Origin: a bacterium
GTDB taxonomy: Bacteria > UBP15 > UBA6099 > JAJRTR01
Length of the DNA stretch: 28,898 nucleotides
NCBI GenBank assembly: GCA_024278215.1
Contig: JAJRTR010000024.1
Coordinates: forward strand, 1 to 28,898
Reading direction: 5' to 3'
Position 1 is the first letter of the stretch; each line of letters begins with the position of its first letter. Shown here one piece after another: positions 1 through 6,421 of the stretch. A model generated the notes under the pieces. That model worked only from the letters and a program-made list of their open reading frames with translations. It was not told the DNA's origin and did no database searches. The position numbers were made by a program, and so were the translations under genes.

Positions 1-146
1 GAAAGCTGCTACCACGCCGGCAATGGCGACTGTGGCGAATAGGAATACAAGAAAGGATTCCGGAACCAAACCTCCCAGGGTGAGCAGCCATTGGGTGGAT
101 GGTTTGGGGCCGTCCCGCACTTGAATGGTCGTTTCGCCAAGCACCC
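1..146 (-). other. Foreign-looking coding fragment fused to the epimerase gene
   Basis: On the minus strand, a frame shifted relative to the epimerase stays open from about position 150 to base 1. It reads as a plausible protein: a short polar stretch (beginning VLGETTIQVRDGPKPSTQW) followed by a hydrophobic segment rich in V, A, L and F that looks like a membrane helix. Nothing in it resembles the C-terminal third of WecB-type epimerases in any frame. It is therefore more likely a piece of another gene joined here by rearrangement or by a chimeric assembly at a contig end than a simple frameshift. I do not recognise the protein. Confidence 0.4.
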
Positions 147-1019
147 GCCCGCCAGATATGCTTCCTTCTGCACGCCGCCGGAATCGGTAAGTATCTTTGC
201 CGCGCCCGCCTCCAGCGCAAGCATGTCAATATAAGAAACCGGTTCGATCAACTCGACATTCGGGGCGGTGGCGATGCCGTGTTTCTTCATGAAATTGATG
301 GTGCGCGGGTGTGCGGGGAATATGATCCGTCGCTCCGCAGCCCCGCAACCGTCCATAATAGATATAAGGTTTTCCGGATCATTCGTATTCTCCGCGCGAT
401 GCACAGTGAGCAGCAAATATTTGCCGGAGTCGAGCGTGAGAGTGTCGATAATCGAAGATTGTTTAATTGCTGATTCGCGAAAAATAAAAAATGTATCGAC
501 CATGACGTCGCCGGGCACAAATATATCACCTGTGTTCCGCTCGGATTCGAGATTGCGGCGTGCCGATTCCGTCGGGCAAAGCAGTATTTTCGAGAGCCGG
601 TCGGTGACACACCGGTTGAGTTCCTCGGGCATCGTCATGTCGCCGCAGCGCAGTCCGGCCTCGACGTGTGCAATGTCGAAGTCGAGTTTCGACGCCGCCA
701 GGGCGGCCGCCATCGTCGAGTTGGTGTCGCCGTAGACCAGCACAATGCCGGGCTTTATTCCGGGAAGCATTTTTTCTATTTCGAGCATCATCTCACCTGT
801 CGGGCAGGAGCGGTTCGGTGCGGCGAGCCCGAGGTGGTAGTCCGGTTCTTTGATGTTAAGTTCGTTGAAGAAAACGCCCGAGAGCATCTTGTCGTAATGC
901 TGGCCCGTGTGGATGGTTACGTGTTCGATGTCGTCAAAGGCATCGAGCGCGCGCGACATCGCGCACACTTTGATGAATTGCGGCCTCGCGCCGAATATGC
1001 TGCAAATACAGGAGCTCAT
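9..1019 (-). CDS. wecB: UDP-N-acetylglucosamine 2-epimerase (non-hydrolysing), C-terminus disrupted
   Basis: WecB/MnaA-family enzyme that interconverts UDP-GlcNAc and UDP-ManNAc for surface polysaccharide synthesis in the cytoplasm. Visible family motifs, numbered from the ATG at 1019, are GARPQFIK (10-17), TGQHYD (38-43), YGDTNST (96-102), HVEAGLR (118-124), PEELNR (131-136), TVHRAEN (205-211), PAHPRT (235-240) and TDSGGVQKEAY (278-288). Just after LAG (about residue 291) the expected GVPCVTLRDETEW-type sequence is absent. The reading frame runs into unrelated sequence and stops at 9-11. Family members are about 360-380 residues, so roughly 80 C-terminal residues are missing, including part of the nucleotide-binding domain. 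The ATG at 1019 was chosen over a GTG two codons upstream because it gives the usual short N-terminus; no strong ribosome-binding site is visible. The gene is followed only by the window edge. Family assignment is sure; whether the break is biological is not. Confidence 0.85.
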   Translation of the reverse strand: MSSCICSIFGARPQFIKVCAMSRALDAFDDIEHVTIHTGQHYDKMLSGVFFNELNIKEPDYHLGLAAPNRSCPTGEMMLEIEKMLPGIKPGIVLVYGDTNSTMAAALAASKLDFDIAHVEAGLRCGDMTMPEELNRCVTDRLSKILLCPTESARRNLESERNTGDIFVPGDVMVDTFFIFRESAIKQSSIIDTLTLDSGKYLLLTVHRAENTNDPENLISIMDGCGAAERRIIFPAHPRTINFMKKHGIATAPNVELIEPVSYIDMLALEAGAAKILTDSGGVQKEAYLAGGCLAKRPFKCGTAPNHPPNGCSPWEVWFRNPFLYSYSPQSPLPAW

Positions 1020-1128
1020 GGTCACACATTTTAGCCACGCATTGCCGAACCCGCAATGGAAGGGGAGAAAACGAATACTTAATTTGATTGCTGAAAACAG
1101 CGCAATGCAGCTATATTATTCACCTGCA

Positions 1129-3048
1129 TTATTCGCCGTTGTCGTTTTTGTCGGCATTGCCGCGGAGCCGTTTGACGAGTGTGGTTTCGCGGCGTCCGTC
1201 TTCGATGCGCTCGAAGGGGGCGATGTTGAATATTTCTCTGATTGTGTCGCGAAGCAGCAGGTCGAGCCGCGGGGTGGCGCCTATCTTGCCGGAAATCCTG
1301 AAGCGCGGCCGGAATCGCTTTGTGATTTTCTCGAAGCCGGGGAAGATTTTAAAGAGTCGGCCACGGCGCAGGAAAGCGGGCGCGGCGGATACGGCTCCCT
1401 CTATTTCCATTTGTTTTGTGAAAAAGCCCAGGTAGGCGTCGGCGCTGAAGTCTACGAGGCTGCTCGTGCATTCGAGTTTCTCGATGCCTACACCTTCAGT
1501 CTCGAGTACCGGCATAAATTCTATCGAGTCGAACAGGATGTCGACTATTCCATCGAGCGAGCTGCGTTTGCCGAGCGGCAGGCTGGTGACTCGCACGTTG
1601 CGTGCGGCGAAGTGGCCTGCGCCGTTCATTTCGAGAATCCTGTCCTCGAAGTCGCAATACATCCTGAAATCGGCTTCCGCTGTACCTTCCACGGAGATAT
1701 TGTTCATGCCGAACTGGTTGGCGATGTCCTGGAGGTTGCCGCAGCGTGCGTTGAACTCAAGGTTGAACTGCGAGCGGTAGACACGGTCCTGTTCCTCGTC
1801 GAACTGCATGGGTATTTCGCCCTCGAAGTCGATCTCGAGGCTGCCTGTCCACAGTTTCGAGTTGGTGAAAGTGAGGGTTCCTTTTTCAAGGTTCATATTC
1901 AATTCGGCGTTGGGGATCGGCCCGAGTGGGAAATCGACCATGGTTCCTTCGCCGATCTCGGCGAAATCAATTACGCTGTCAGTCATTTTAAGTTTTATGT
2001 CGCCGCTGAATTCGTAGAACTCGTTGAGGTCGCCCCACAGATGCACGTCGACGTCCAGACCGCTGCTCGAGATGAACGGTTTCATGTTAAGCATCCGGAG
2101 GATCAGCCCGGAGGCGTGTCCCCTGCCGGAGCCGTACAGTTGCAGGTCTGTGATGTCCGTTACCACGTTTGCGACGAGTTTGCCGGTCAGAGCGTACTCG
2201 CCGATGCGGCCCTTCATGCTGCTGAGCGTGAGGGTTTCGTCCTGGAAGTGGAGCGGCGAGCGGAAGTCGAGAATGGGCACGTCGCGCATGAAAAGAGACG
2301 GCGACGATATGTGGCCGGTGATCTCGCTCTCATCTTTTCTGCTCAATATTGCCGCTTCGATATTGACGGGCCCCGTGAGCATTTTAGGCACCTTGAGCGC
2401 TTTGAGGTCTTCGAGATGCAGGTTCCTGACAATCAGGCGGCCCTCGTGTGTGGGGCCTTTGCGCGGGAACTGTATCTCGATGTTTCCGTCGCCGACATAG
2501 CAAGACAGGCGGCGCACTTTCGTGAAGCCGCTGTGTGAGGTGAATTCGCCGTTGAGATTCGATATCGTCGTTTCGCCGCGCTTGCCCTTCAGAGTCATCG
2601 TGCCGCCGTACATCCGCACGACATTAAGCCCGGTCAGGTTCACGAACAGGATCGAGAGCACCTGTTTCATCGCAGTGAACGGAAAGAGAAACCACACGTC
2701 GCCGCCCTCGGGCATCTCGACAGTCTGGTCGATATAGATTTTCGGCCTGTAGAACGTTATCGGGTTGAAGTGCGGGCGGCGCAGCGTGAGCATGCGGAAC
2801 AGGAAACGCAGTTTCAGGTGCATTTCCTCTGCTTCGAGCCGGCCCATCGGCCCGAGCGCTATCTTAACGTCGAACAGGCGCATCCCGAATACCGGGATAC
2901 CGCCGATGTCCTTGAACTTTATCGGCAGCGGCACGAACTTGTTGAACATGAAGAGGATAAGTTTCTTGAGGGGCCTGAACGGATAGAAAGGAACAAACAG
3001 GACAATCAGGAGCACTACTGCGATAATGGCGATAAGTTTTGTATCCAT
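1129..3048 (-). CDS. AsmA-like / DUF3971-type envelope protein
   Basis: A 639-residue protein with one N-terminal membrane anchor (about residues 5-22, very hydrophobic I/V/L) and a long periplasmic body of alternating beta-strand-like segments. Repeated short themes (for example LTGPVNIEAAIL, LEIDFEGEIPMQF, LEMNGAGHFAARNVRV) are typical of AsmA/YhdP/TamB relatives, which form beta-rich grooves thought to bridge inner and outer membranes and move lipids. I see no catalytic motif. The C-terminus ends in a charged tail. The ATG at 3048 follows a gap of about 60 bases after the tRNA terminator, and the stop lies 110 bases before the epimerase gene, so the two may be co-transcribed. The family call rests on architecture and general sequence character; the exact subfamily is uncertain. 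Confidence 0.65.
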   Translation of the reverse strand: MDTKLIAIIAVVLLIVLFVPFYPFRPLKKLILFMFNKFVPLPIKFKDIGGIPVFGMRLFDVKIALGPMGRLEAEEMHLKLRFLFRMLTLRRPHFNPITFYRPKIYIDQTVEMPEGGDVWFLFPFTAMKQVLSILFVNLTGLNVVRMYGGTMTLKGKRGETTISNLNGEFTSHSGFTKVRRLSCYVGDGNIEIQFPRKGPTHEGRLIVRNLHLEDLKALKVPKMLTGPVNIEAAILSRKDESEITGHISSPSLFMRDVPILDFRSPLHFQDETLTLSSMKGRIGEYALTGKLVANVVTDITDLQLYGSGRGHASGLILRMLNMKPFISSSGLDVDVHLWGDLNEFYEFSGDIKLKMTDSVIDFAEIGEGTMVDFPLGPIPNAELNMNLEKGTLTFTNSKLWTGSLEIDFEGEIPMQFDEEQDRVYRSQFNLEFNARCGNLQDIANQFGMNNISVEGTAEADFRMYCDFEDRILEMNGAGHFAARNVRVTSLPLGKRSSLDGIVDILFDSIEFMPVLETEGVGIEKLECTSSLVDFSADAYLGFFTKQMEIEGAVSAAPAFLRRGRLFKIFPGFEKITKRFRPRFRISGKIGATPRLDLLLRDTIREIFNIAPFERIEDGRRETTLVKRLRGNADKNDNGE

Positions 3049-3109
3049 AAGCTGTCGAGCCGCCCGTTCCCATGATACATGTTATTGCGGCGTTATGTTC
3101 AAATAAAAC

Positions 3110-3135
3110 AAAAAAGGGTGTCGCACCGAACACCC
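3110..3135 (-). terminator. Rho-independent terminator of tRNA-Thr
   Basis: Read on the minus strand, GGGTGT and ACACCC (six perfect pairs, 3116-3121 with 3130-3135) enclose an 8-base loop and are followed directly by six T residues (3110-3115 on the plus strand as A). It lies 14 bases after the 3' end of the tRNA and separates it from the AsmA-like gene. Confidence 0.88.
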
Positions 3136-3148
3136 CGGACTGCACCAG

Positions 3149-3221
3149 AGCCAACGAGCGGACTCGAACCGCTGGCCTGCTCATTACGAGTGAGCTGCTC
3201 TACCACCTGAGCTACGTTGGC
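3149..3221 (-). tRNA. tRNA-Thr (anticodon CGU)
   Basis: A 73-base cloverleaf on the minus strand. Acceptor arms GCCAACG/CGTTGGC pair perfectly. The D arm is GCTC/GAGC. The anticodon stem GCTCA/TGAGC closes the loop CTCGTAA, giving anticodon CGU, which reads ACG (Thr). The T arm AGCGG/CCGCT closes TTCGAGT. CCA is not encoded (the discriminator T is followed by CTGGTG). It stands alone, with a terminator just downstream. Confidence 0.97.
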
Positions 3222-3271
3222 AACGAAGCAACCACTATTTTAACCTATTTCGTCCTTTTTTCAAGTTGTTT

Positions 3272-3318
3272 AACTTGTGCGTTTTTTCACTATATTGTGA
3301 GAATTTTGGGGACATGAC
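3272..3318. repeat. Left copy of a direct repeat flanking the AlkP-superfamily gene
   Basis: Composite motif: aacttgtgcg, 19 bases, then gaattttggggacatgac. The same two blocks recur at 4982-5027 with an 18-base spacer, in the same orientation and on the far side of the hydrolase gene. The conserved blocks total 28 identical bases, and the spacers share a T/A-rich tatt-tgt core. No function is known to me. Confidence 0.7.
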
Positions 3319-3368
3319 TGAAATTCTTACAAAATATCTGGAATCGCATAAGTTCGGTTATAATCTTA

Positions 3369-4961
3369 TTGTTGCGTCGACAAACAAAGGAGAGCGGTAT
3401 CGAAGCGAAGACGAACAACAAAGGGTTGCCGATTGTCGTTATCGGGCTGGACGGGGCGGACCCGGCTCTGACGGCGCGGCTGTCGCGCGAGGGCAGAATA
3501 CCAACACTGACGCGTATGATGCGCGAGGGTGTGTACAGTCCTCTGAAATCTACTGTGCCTTTCCACTCGGGGCCTGCCTGGACATCGTTTTCGACGGGTG
3601 CCGCGCCGGACCGGACCGGAATCTACAGTTTCTCCATTATGGAAGCCCCGTATAAATTCCGGCACGTTTTTTCGCGGGATGTCAGGTTGCCGAGATTCTG
3701 GGATATCGCAGGCGACTCCGGCTACAGGGTCGGCGTGGCGAATTTTCCGCTTACCGAGCCGCCCTGTCCTGTTAACGGTTTCCTTATAGCCGGTCTGCCC
3801 GGCCACGAAGAACACGCGTATCCGCCCGACGTGCACAGGGCGAAATATGAGTCGGCGATAAACAGTCTGCAATTGCCGGATATCGCGCGGGTCATGGACG
3901 GCCATTCGAAGCTGACTCTCATAAAGGACCTCGCCAGGGTCGAGGCGGCGACGGAACTGGCTTGCGAACATGACGTCGACCTGCTCGTGATTGTCATTGA
4001 TATTCTCGACAGGGTTCAGCATCGCTACTGGTCGGCGATGGACCCCGAACACCCGGCCCATGGCGCATCGCTGCCGCCGGAAGCAAAAGATATGATTCCC
4101 GCGGCGTATAATCTTGCGGACGGCATGGTCGCCCGGATAATGGAAAAGTTCGGCGACGACGCTTCGTATGTTATCCTTTCAGATCACGGGTTCCGGTCGA
4201 CAAAATATTGTGTCAATATTCTCAAGCTGCTTATGGCAAAGGGTGCCGTCAGGATAAAACCCGCCGCGCCGGATCAGGAAATATATGAATCGATGGAAGT
4301 GCTCGATCTGCCGAATTGCGCCATGTACACCTGCCACGACAACCTGACGACGGCGCTGGGTCTGAACGCGAATATCCGGGGCAGGGAGCCGCACGGAACG
4401 ATGCCGCCTGAAAAGGCCGACAGGCTGCTGTATGGTTTCGCGAAGCTGCTCGAGGATGAAAAGGAGCCGAACACGGGGCAGCCGGTTTTTGAATCAGTGC
4501 ATCTCAGGCAGGATATCTATAGCGGCCCTATGGCGCATCTCGCCCCCGACATCCTGATGATTTCCGAACACCGGCTCGTTTCGGTGCCGGCTTTCAGCGA
4601 ACTGTCGATACCTGTCGAGCCGCCGCCTTTCGGACAGAACTTCACGGTGAACCAGATGACAGGCGGTCATGCGCCCAGAGGGATATTCATCGGTTGTGGT
4701 CCTGCCGTAAACAGGAGTGTTGACCTTGTATCCGAACCGGAGATAATTGATCTGGCGCCTTCGATACTGCACGCTCTCGGCCTGAGCGCGCCGGTGGAAA
4801 TGGACGGCAGGGTGCTGCCTTTTTTTCGACAGGTCGCCTCGCCGCCCGAAGACCCCGGCGGGCGCAGGGAAACGTCTTTTCCGGGCGATGACACGCGGGA
4901 AATTAGCGAAGAAGATAAGGAAAAAGCCATGAGGCATCTCAGGGGTATGGGATACCTGTAA
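3369..4961 (+). CDS. Alkaline-phosphatase-superfamily phosphodiesterase/nucleotide pyrophosphatase-like hydrolase
   Basis: About 520-530 residues. Metal and active-site motifs of the superfamily are visible. IGLDGADP near residue 25 supplies the first metal-binding Asp. PFHSGPAWTSFSTG (64-77) is the nucleophile-region loop, followed by APDRTGIYSF. VILSDHGFRS supplies the Asp-His metal pair, and GGHAPRGIFIGCGP near the C-terminus supplies the last His. It is likely a cytoplasmic metal-dependent phosphodiester or phosphoanhydride hydrolase: no signal peptide is seen and the substrate is unknown. The given start is a TTG without a Shine-Dalgarno sequence. A strong AAAGGAG (3386-3392) lies 6 bases before an in-frame ATC (3399), which would give an N-terminus MEAKTNNKGLPIVVIG, so the real start may be non-canonical. 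The gene stands alone, enclosed by a direct repeat, with tRNA-Thr on its left and miniature elements on its right. Confidence 0.8.
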   Translation: MLRRQTKESGIEAKTNNKGLPIVVIGLDGADPALTARLSREGRIPTLTRMMREGVYSPLKSTVPFHSGPAWTSFSTGAAPDRTGIYSFSIMEAPYKFRHVFSRDVRLPRFWDIAGDSGYRVGVANFPLTEPPCPVNGFLIAGLPGHEEHAYPPDVHRAKYESAINSLQLPDIARVMDGHSKLTLIKDLARVEAATELACEHDVDLLVIVIDILDRVQHRYWSAMDPEHPAHGASLPPEAKDMIPAAYNLADGMVARIMEKFGDDASYVILSDHGFRSTKYCVNILKLLMAKGAVRIKPAAPDQEIYESMEVLDLPNCAMYTCHDNLTTALGLNANIRGREPHGTMPPEKADRLLYGFAKLLEDEKEPNTGQPVFESVHLRQDIYSGPMAHLAPDILMISEHRLVSVPAFSELSIPVEPPPFGQNFTVNQMTGGHAPRGIFIGCGPAVNRSVDLVSEPEIIDLAPSILHALGLSAPVEMDGRVLPFFRQVASPPEDPGGRRETSFPGDDTREISEEDKEKAMRHLRGMGYL

Positions 4962-4981
4962 CACTTTCGCGTATATTAATA

Positions 4982-5050
4982 AACTTGTGCGAGTACAGAT
5001 ATTTTGTATGAATTTTGGGGACATGACCGGAACTTGCCCTTTAATTCCGG
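4982..5050. repeat. Right copy of the direct repeat, plus a short palindrome
   Basis: Positions 4982-5027 repeat the left block (aacttgtgcg ... gaattttggggacatgac). Directly after it, ccggaa (5027-5032) and ttccgg (5045-5050) form a 6-bp inverted repeat with a 12-base loop. Short intergenic sequences with a similar gggaca core are often seen as REP-like or transposon remnants; I infer this by analogy only. Confidence 0.6.
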
Positions 5051-5080
5051 ATCGTGCCTCCAGGAAATTCTACTAACTAC

Positions 5081-5370
5081 TGTCACGTCAGGCTTGTAAT
5101 ATCGCAAGCAGGTGTACGGTGACCCCGCCCTACACTTTTATCGTTATTACGCAAACCCATCTTACGAGCCAATTGCAAAATTCTGATTCGGCTGCGGTCG
5201 GCTGCAATTGTCCATAGCTGCGTTGTCGGCACAAAATCGTCCTCGACGTACTCTACAAGTACGCCTGCGAGGATTTTACACCTCCGCCTTGCTCTGAACA
5301 ATTTCGCTCGACCTCGCTACGAACACAATTTTGCAATTGGCTCTTACGTCTTTTCTTTGTTGACACGACA
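5081..5370. mobile_element. Miniature inverted-repeat element, family 2, copy A (interrupted)
   Basis: Ends are TGTCACGTCA and, inverted, TGTCGTGTCA (8 of 10 match). The element is bracketed by a perfect 4-base duplication, ctac (5077-5080 and 5371-5374). It is the reverse-oriented relative of 15735-15912. Shared stretches include acggtgacccc, cctacacttttatcgtt and gtcttttctttgttgaca. Copy A lacks about 70 internal bases present in copy B and is split by a family-1 element at 5166-5343. It encodes no protein and looks non-autonomous. Confidence 0.72.
5166..5343. mobile_element. Miniature inverted-repeat element, family 1, copy 1 (178 bp)
   Basis: Terminal inverted repeats gagccaattgcaaaatt / aattttgcaattggctc are perfect in this copy, with a 4-base target duplication ttac at 5162-5165 and 5344-5347. 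The interior is a long imperfect palindrome whose centre pairs tcctcg-cgtact with agtacg-cgagga. Compared with copy 2 (27002-27179, opposite orientation) it has the same length and I count six mismatches in 178. It sits inside a family-2 element; the uninterrupted site is preserved at 15735-15912 (acgtaagaaagg). Confidence 0.85.
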
Positions 5371-5443
5371 CTACGTTCTGTAGGTAAATGTACCGACTGT
5401 GACGAACATCATAGTTTAATTTTGCGGATATTGGGAATAATAC

Positions 5444-5556
5444 AGTTAAGCCGAAAAAGGCAAACCCGCTGAAAAGCGGGGACGCAAAGTTACGGGGCTA
5501 AGGCGAATGCCGGAAAGAAAGGTAACCGCTAAGCCGGCCGGGCTGCCGAAGTTACA
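5444..5556 (+). ncRNA. GEMM-I / cyclic-di-GMP-I riboswitch 1
   Basis: Matches the class-I motif in order. GGCAAACC is followed by stem CCGCT/AGCGG capped by a GAAA tetraloop, the hallmark GGACGCAAAG, and a second stem closed by GTTAC/GTAAC carrying GGGGCTAA. It ends with the conserved GCCGGGCTGCCGAAG. It lies 140 bases before flp1, with an intrinsic terminator in between, so ligand binding probably controls transcription into the pilin operon. Related GEMM-Ib RNAs sense cyclic AMP-GMP. The base before CAAA, which I take to be the discriminating position, is G here, favouring cyclic di-GMP, but my placement of that position is not certain. Aptamer ends are approximate. Confidence 0.93.
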
Positions 5557-5594
5557 AGAGGCGAAACGCTTGAAGCGGCTTCGCCACAGACCCC

Positions 5595-5640
5595 CCCACT
5601 TGTCGGCGGCAGCATTGCAGCGGAAGACAGGTGGGTTTTT
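5595..5640 (+). terminator. Intrinsic terminator, expression platform of riboswitch 1
   Basis: CCCACTTGTC (5595-5604) pairs with GACAGGTGGG (5626-5635), nine Watson-Crick pairs and one G-T, around a 21-base loop, followed by TTTTT (5636-5640). It lies between the riboswitch aptamer and the flp1 ribosome-binding site, as expected for transcriptional on/off control. The alternative antiterminator pairing was not worked out. Confidence 0.8.
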
Positions 5641-5697
5641 GTGTAAGAGCACCGGGGCAGAAAAAACTTCGGCCCAAAGAGAAAGGAGGTAAACGAC

Positions 5698-5871
5698 ATG
5701 ACTGCCTTACTGCACAGCCTTTTAAAAGACGAGCGCGGACAGGGTCTCACGGAGTATGCGCTCATAATCGCGTTCGTCGCAGTGGTGATCATTGCGGTGC
5801 TCATTGCATTCCGCGGCCAGATCGAAGCCGTATTCACATCCGCAGGCACAGAACTTGCGAATCCGCATTGA
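5698..5871 (+). CDS. flp1: Flp-type class III/IVb prepilin 1
   Basis: A 57-residue pilin, the structural subunit of the Tad (tight adherence) pilus. The N-terminal leader MTALLHSLLKDERG is followed by QGLTEYALI, giving cleavage after Gly14, the required Glu at mature position +5 and the Flp-typical EYALI. A 20-residue hydrophobic helix (IIAFVAVVIIAVLIAF) follows, then a short tail. A strong ribosome-binding site, GAAAGGAGG, lies a few bases before the ATG. The mature protein is almost identical to that of flp2: from GQGLTEYALI onward the two differ at only two residues (A/G after IE, A/S before NPH). The leaders differ, which suggests duplication followed by leader divergence. Expression should depend on riboswitch 1 and its terminator. 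Confidence 0.95.
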   Translation: MTALLHSLLKDERGQGLTEYALIIAFVAVVIIAVLIAFRGQIEAVFTSAGTELANPH

Positions 5872-5963
5872 TCCCGACCGGGCGCATGTCTCAGGGGAGC
5901 GTGCAGCCCGGACAACTATCGCACCAAAAACACCAACCGCCGCAAAACCAAAAAGTGGCGGGG

Positions 5964-6079
5964 CTTGTTAACAGGGCAAACTCCTCGAAAGGGGAGGACG
6001 CAAAGCCACGGGGCTAAAGCGGTGGCCGCATTGAAAAAGGCCGACCGCCAGGCTCGCCGGGCCGCCGAAGTCTCGGCCA
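5964..6079 (+). ncRNA. GEMM-I / cyclic-di-GMP-I riboswitch 2
   Basis: A second complete class-I aptamer between flp1 and flp2. It has AGGGCAAAC, stem CTCCTC/GGGGAG with GAAA tetraloop, GGACGCAAAG, a stem opening GCCAC with GGGGCTAAAG, and the closing CGCCGGGCCGCCGAAG. Unlike riboswitch 1, it is not followed by a T-tract terminator. A weak stem (GCCAACCCG with CGGG...TTGGC, about 6076-6114) follows without a U-run, so translational, processing or readthrough control is more likely. The G before CAAA again favours cyclic di-GMP. Ends are approximate. Confidence 0.93.
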
Positions 6080-6177
6080 ACCCGTTCGCCCGTCGCACCG
6101 GGCTCTGGATTGGCGTACTCGAAAACAGGCATATCCACGACCTGAACGACTTCGGGAGCAATGAAAGGAGAACAGCT

Positions 6178-6351
6178 ATGTACGACTTGATGAAAAGACT
6201 TTTTGCTGACGAAGAGGGTCAGGGCCTCACGGAGTATGCGCTCATTATTGCATTCGTGGCGGTTGTGATAATCGCTGTGCTGATAGCGTTCCGCGGACAG
6301 ATAGAAGGTGTATTCACATCCGCGGGCACAGAGCTTTCGAATCCGCATTGA
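6178..6351 (+). CDS. flp2: Flp-type class III/IVb prepilin 2
   Basis: A 57-residue paralogue of flp1. Leader MYDLMKRLFADEEG, cleavage after Gly14 before QGLTEYALI, the same hydrophobic helix and a tail ending ELSNPH. GAAAGGAG lies 8 bases before the ATG at 6178. An in-frame open stretch continues upstream through the riboswitch, but the ribosome-binding site and leader match fix this start. Its own riboswitch precedes it, so the two near-identical pilins can be tuned separately. tadV follows 70 bases later. One copy may be the major and the other a minor subunit; the sequence does not say which. Confidence 0.95.
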   Translation: MYDLMKRLFADEEGQGLTEYALIIAFVAVVIIAVLIAFRGQIEGVFTSAGTELSNPH

Positions 6352-6421
6352 CCTGAGAGGGGAAACGGGGGCCCGTCCCGGGGGGGCGCGGGCCTCCCGT
6401 CCTTCCCTTACTGGAGGAATC

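Noticed and set aside
9-146. Treating the epimerase break as a one-base frameshift
   Set aside because: None of the three frames beyond position 146 restores the conserved TLRDETEW-like region, so a simple indel cannot explain it.
907-2538. A 543-codon plus-strand open frame opposite the AsmA-like gene
   Set aside because: It is antisense to a protein with a membrane anchor and coherent beta-rich structure. Its translation is low-complexity in E, V, A and F and matches no family I recognise, as expected for the mirror of a GC-rich gene.
3314-3430. Small open frame starting at the ATG inside the left direct repeat
   Set aside because: No ribosome-binding site, overlaps the hydrolase gene start out of frame and has no recognisable content.
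5166-5343. Interpreting the palindromic 178-bp repeats as a CRISPR or structured RNA
   Set aside because: Only two dispersed copies with terminal inverted repeats and target duplications; no regular spacer pattern. A miniature transposable element explains all features.
5360-5390. A promoter carried by the end of the family-2 element (TTGACA at 5360) driving riboswitch 1
   Set aside because: No good -10 hexamer lies at 16-18 bases; the best (TAAATG) needs a 19-base spacer. Possible but not supportable as a feature.
5965-6177. In-frame upstream extension of flp2 to a 128-residue protein
   Set aside because: The extension is the riboswitch read as protein. The leader and GAAAGGAG fix the start at 6178.
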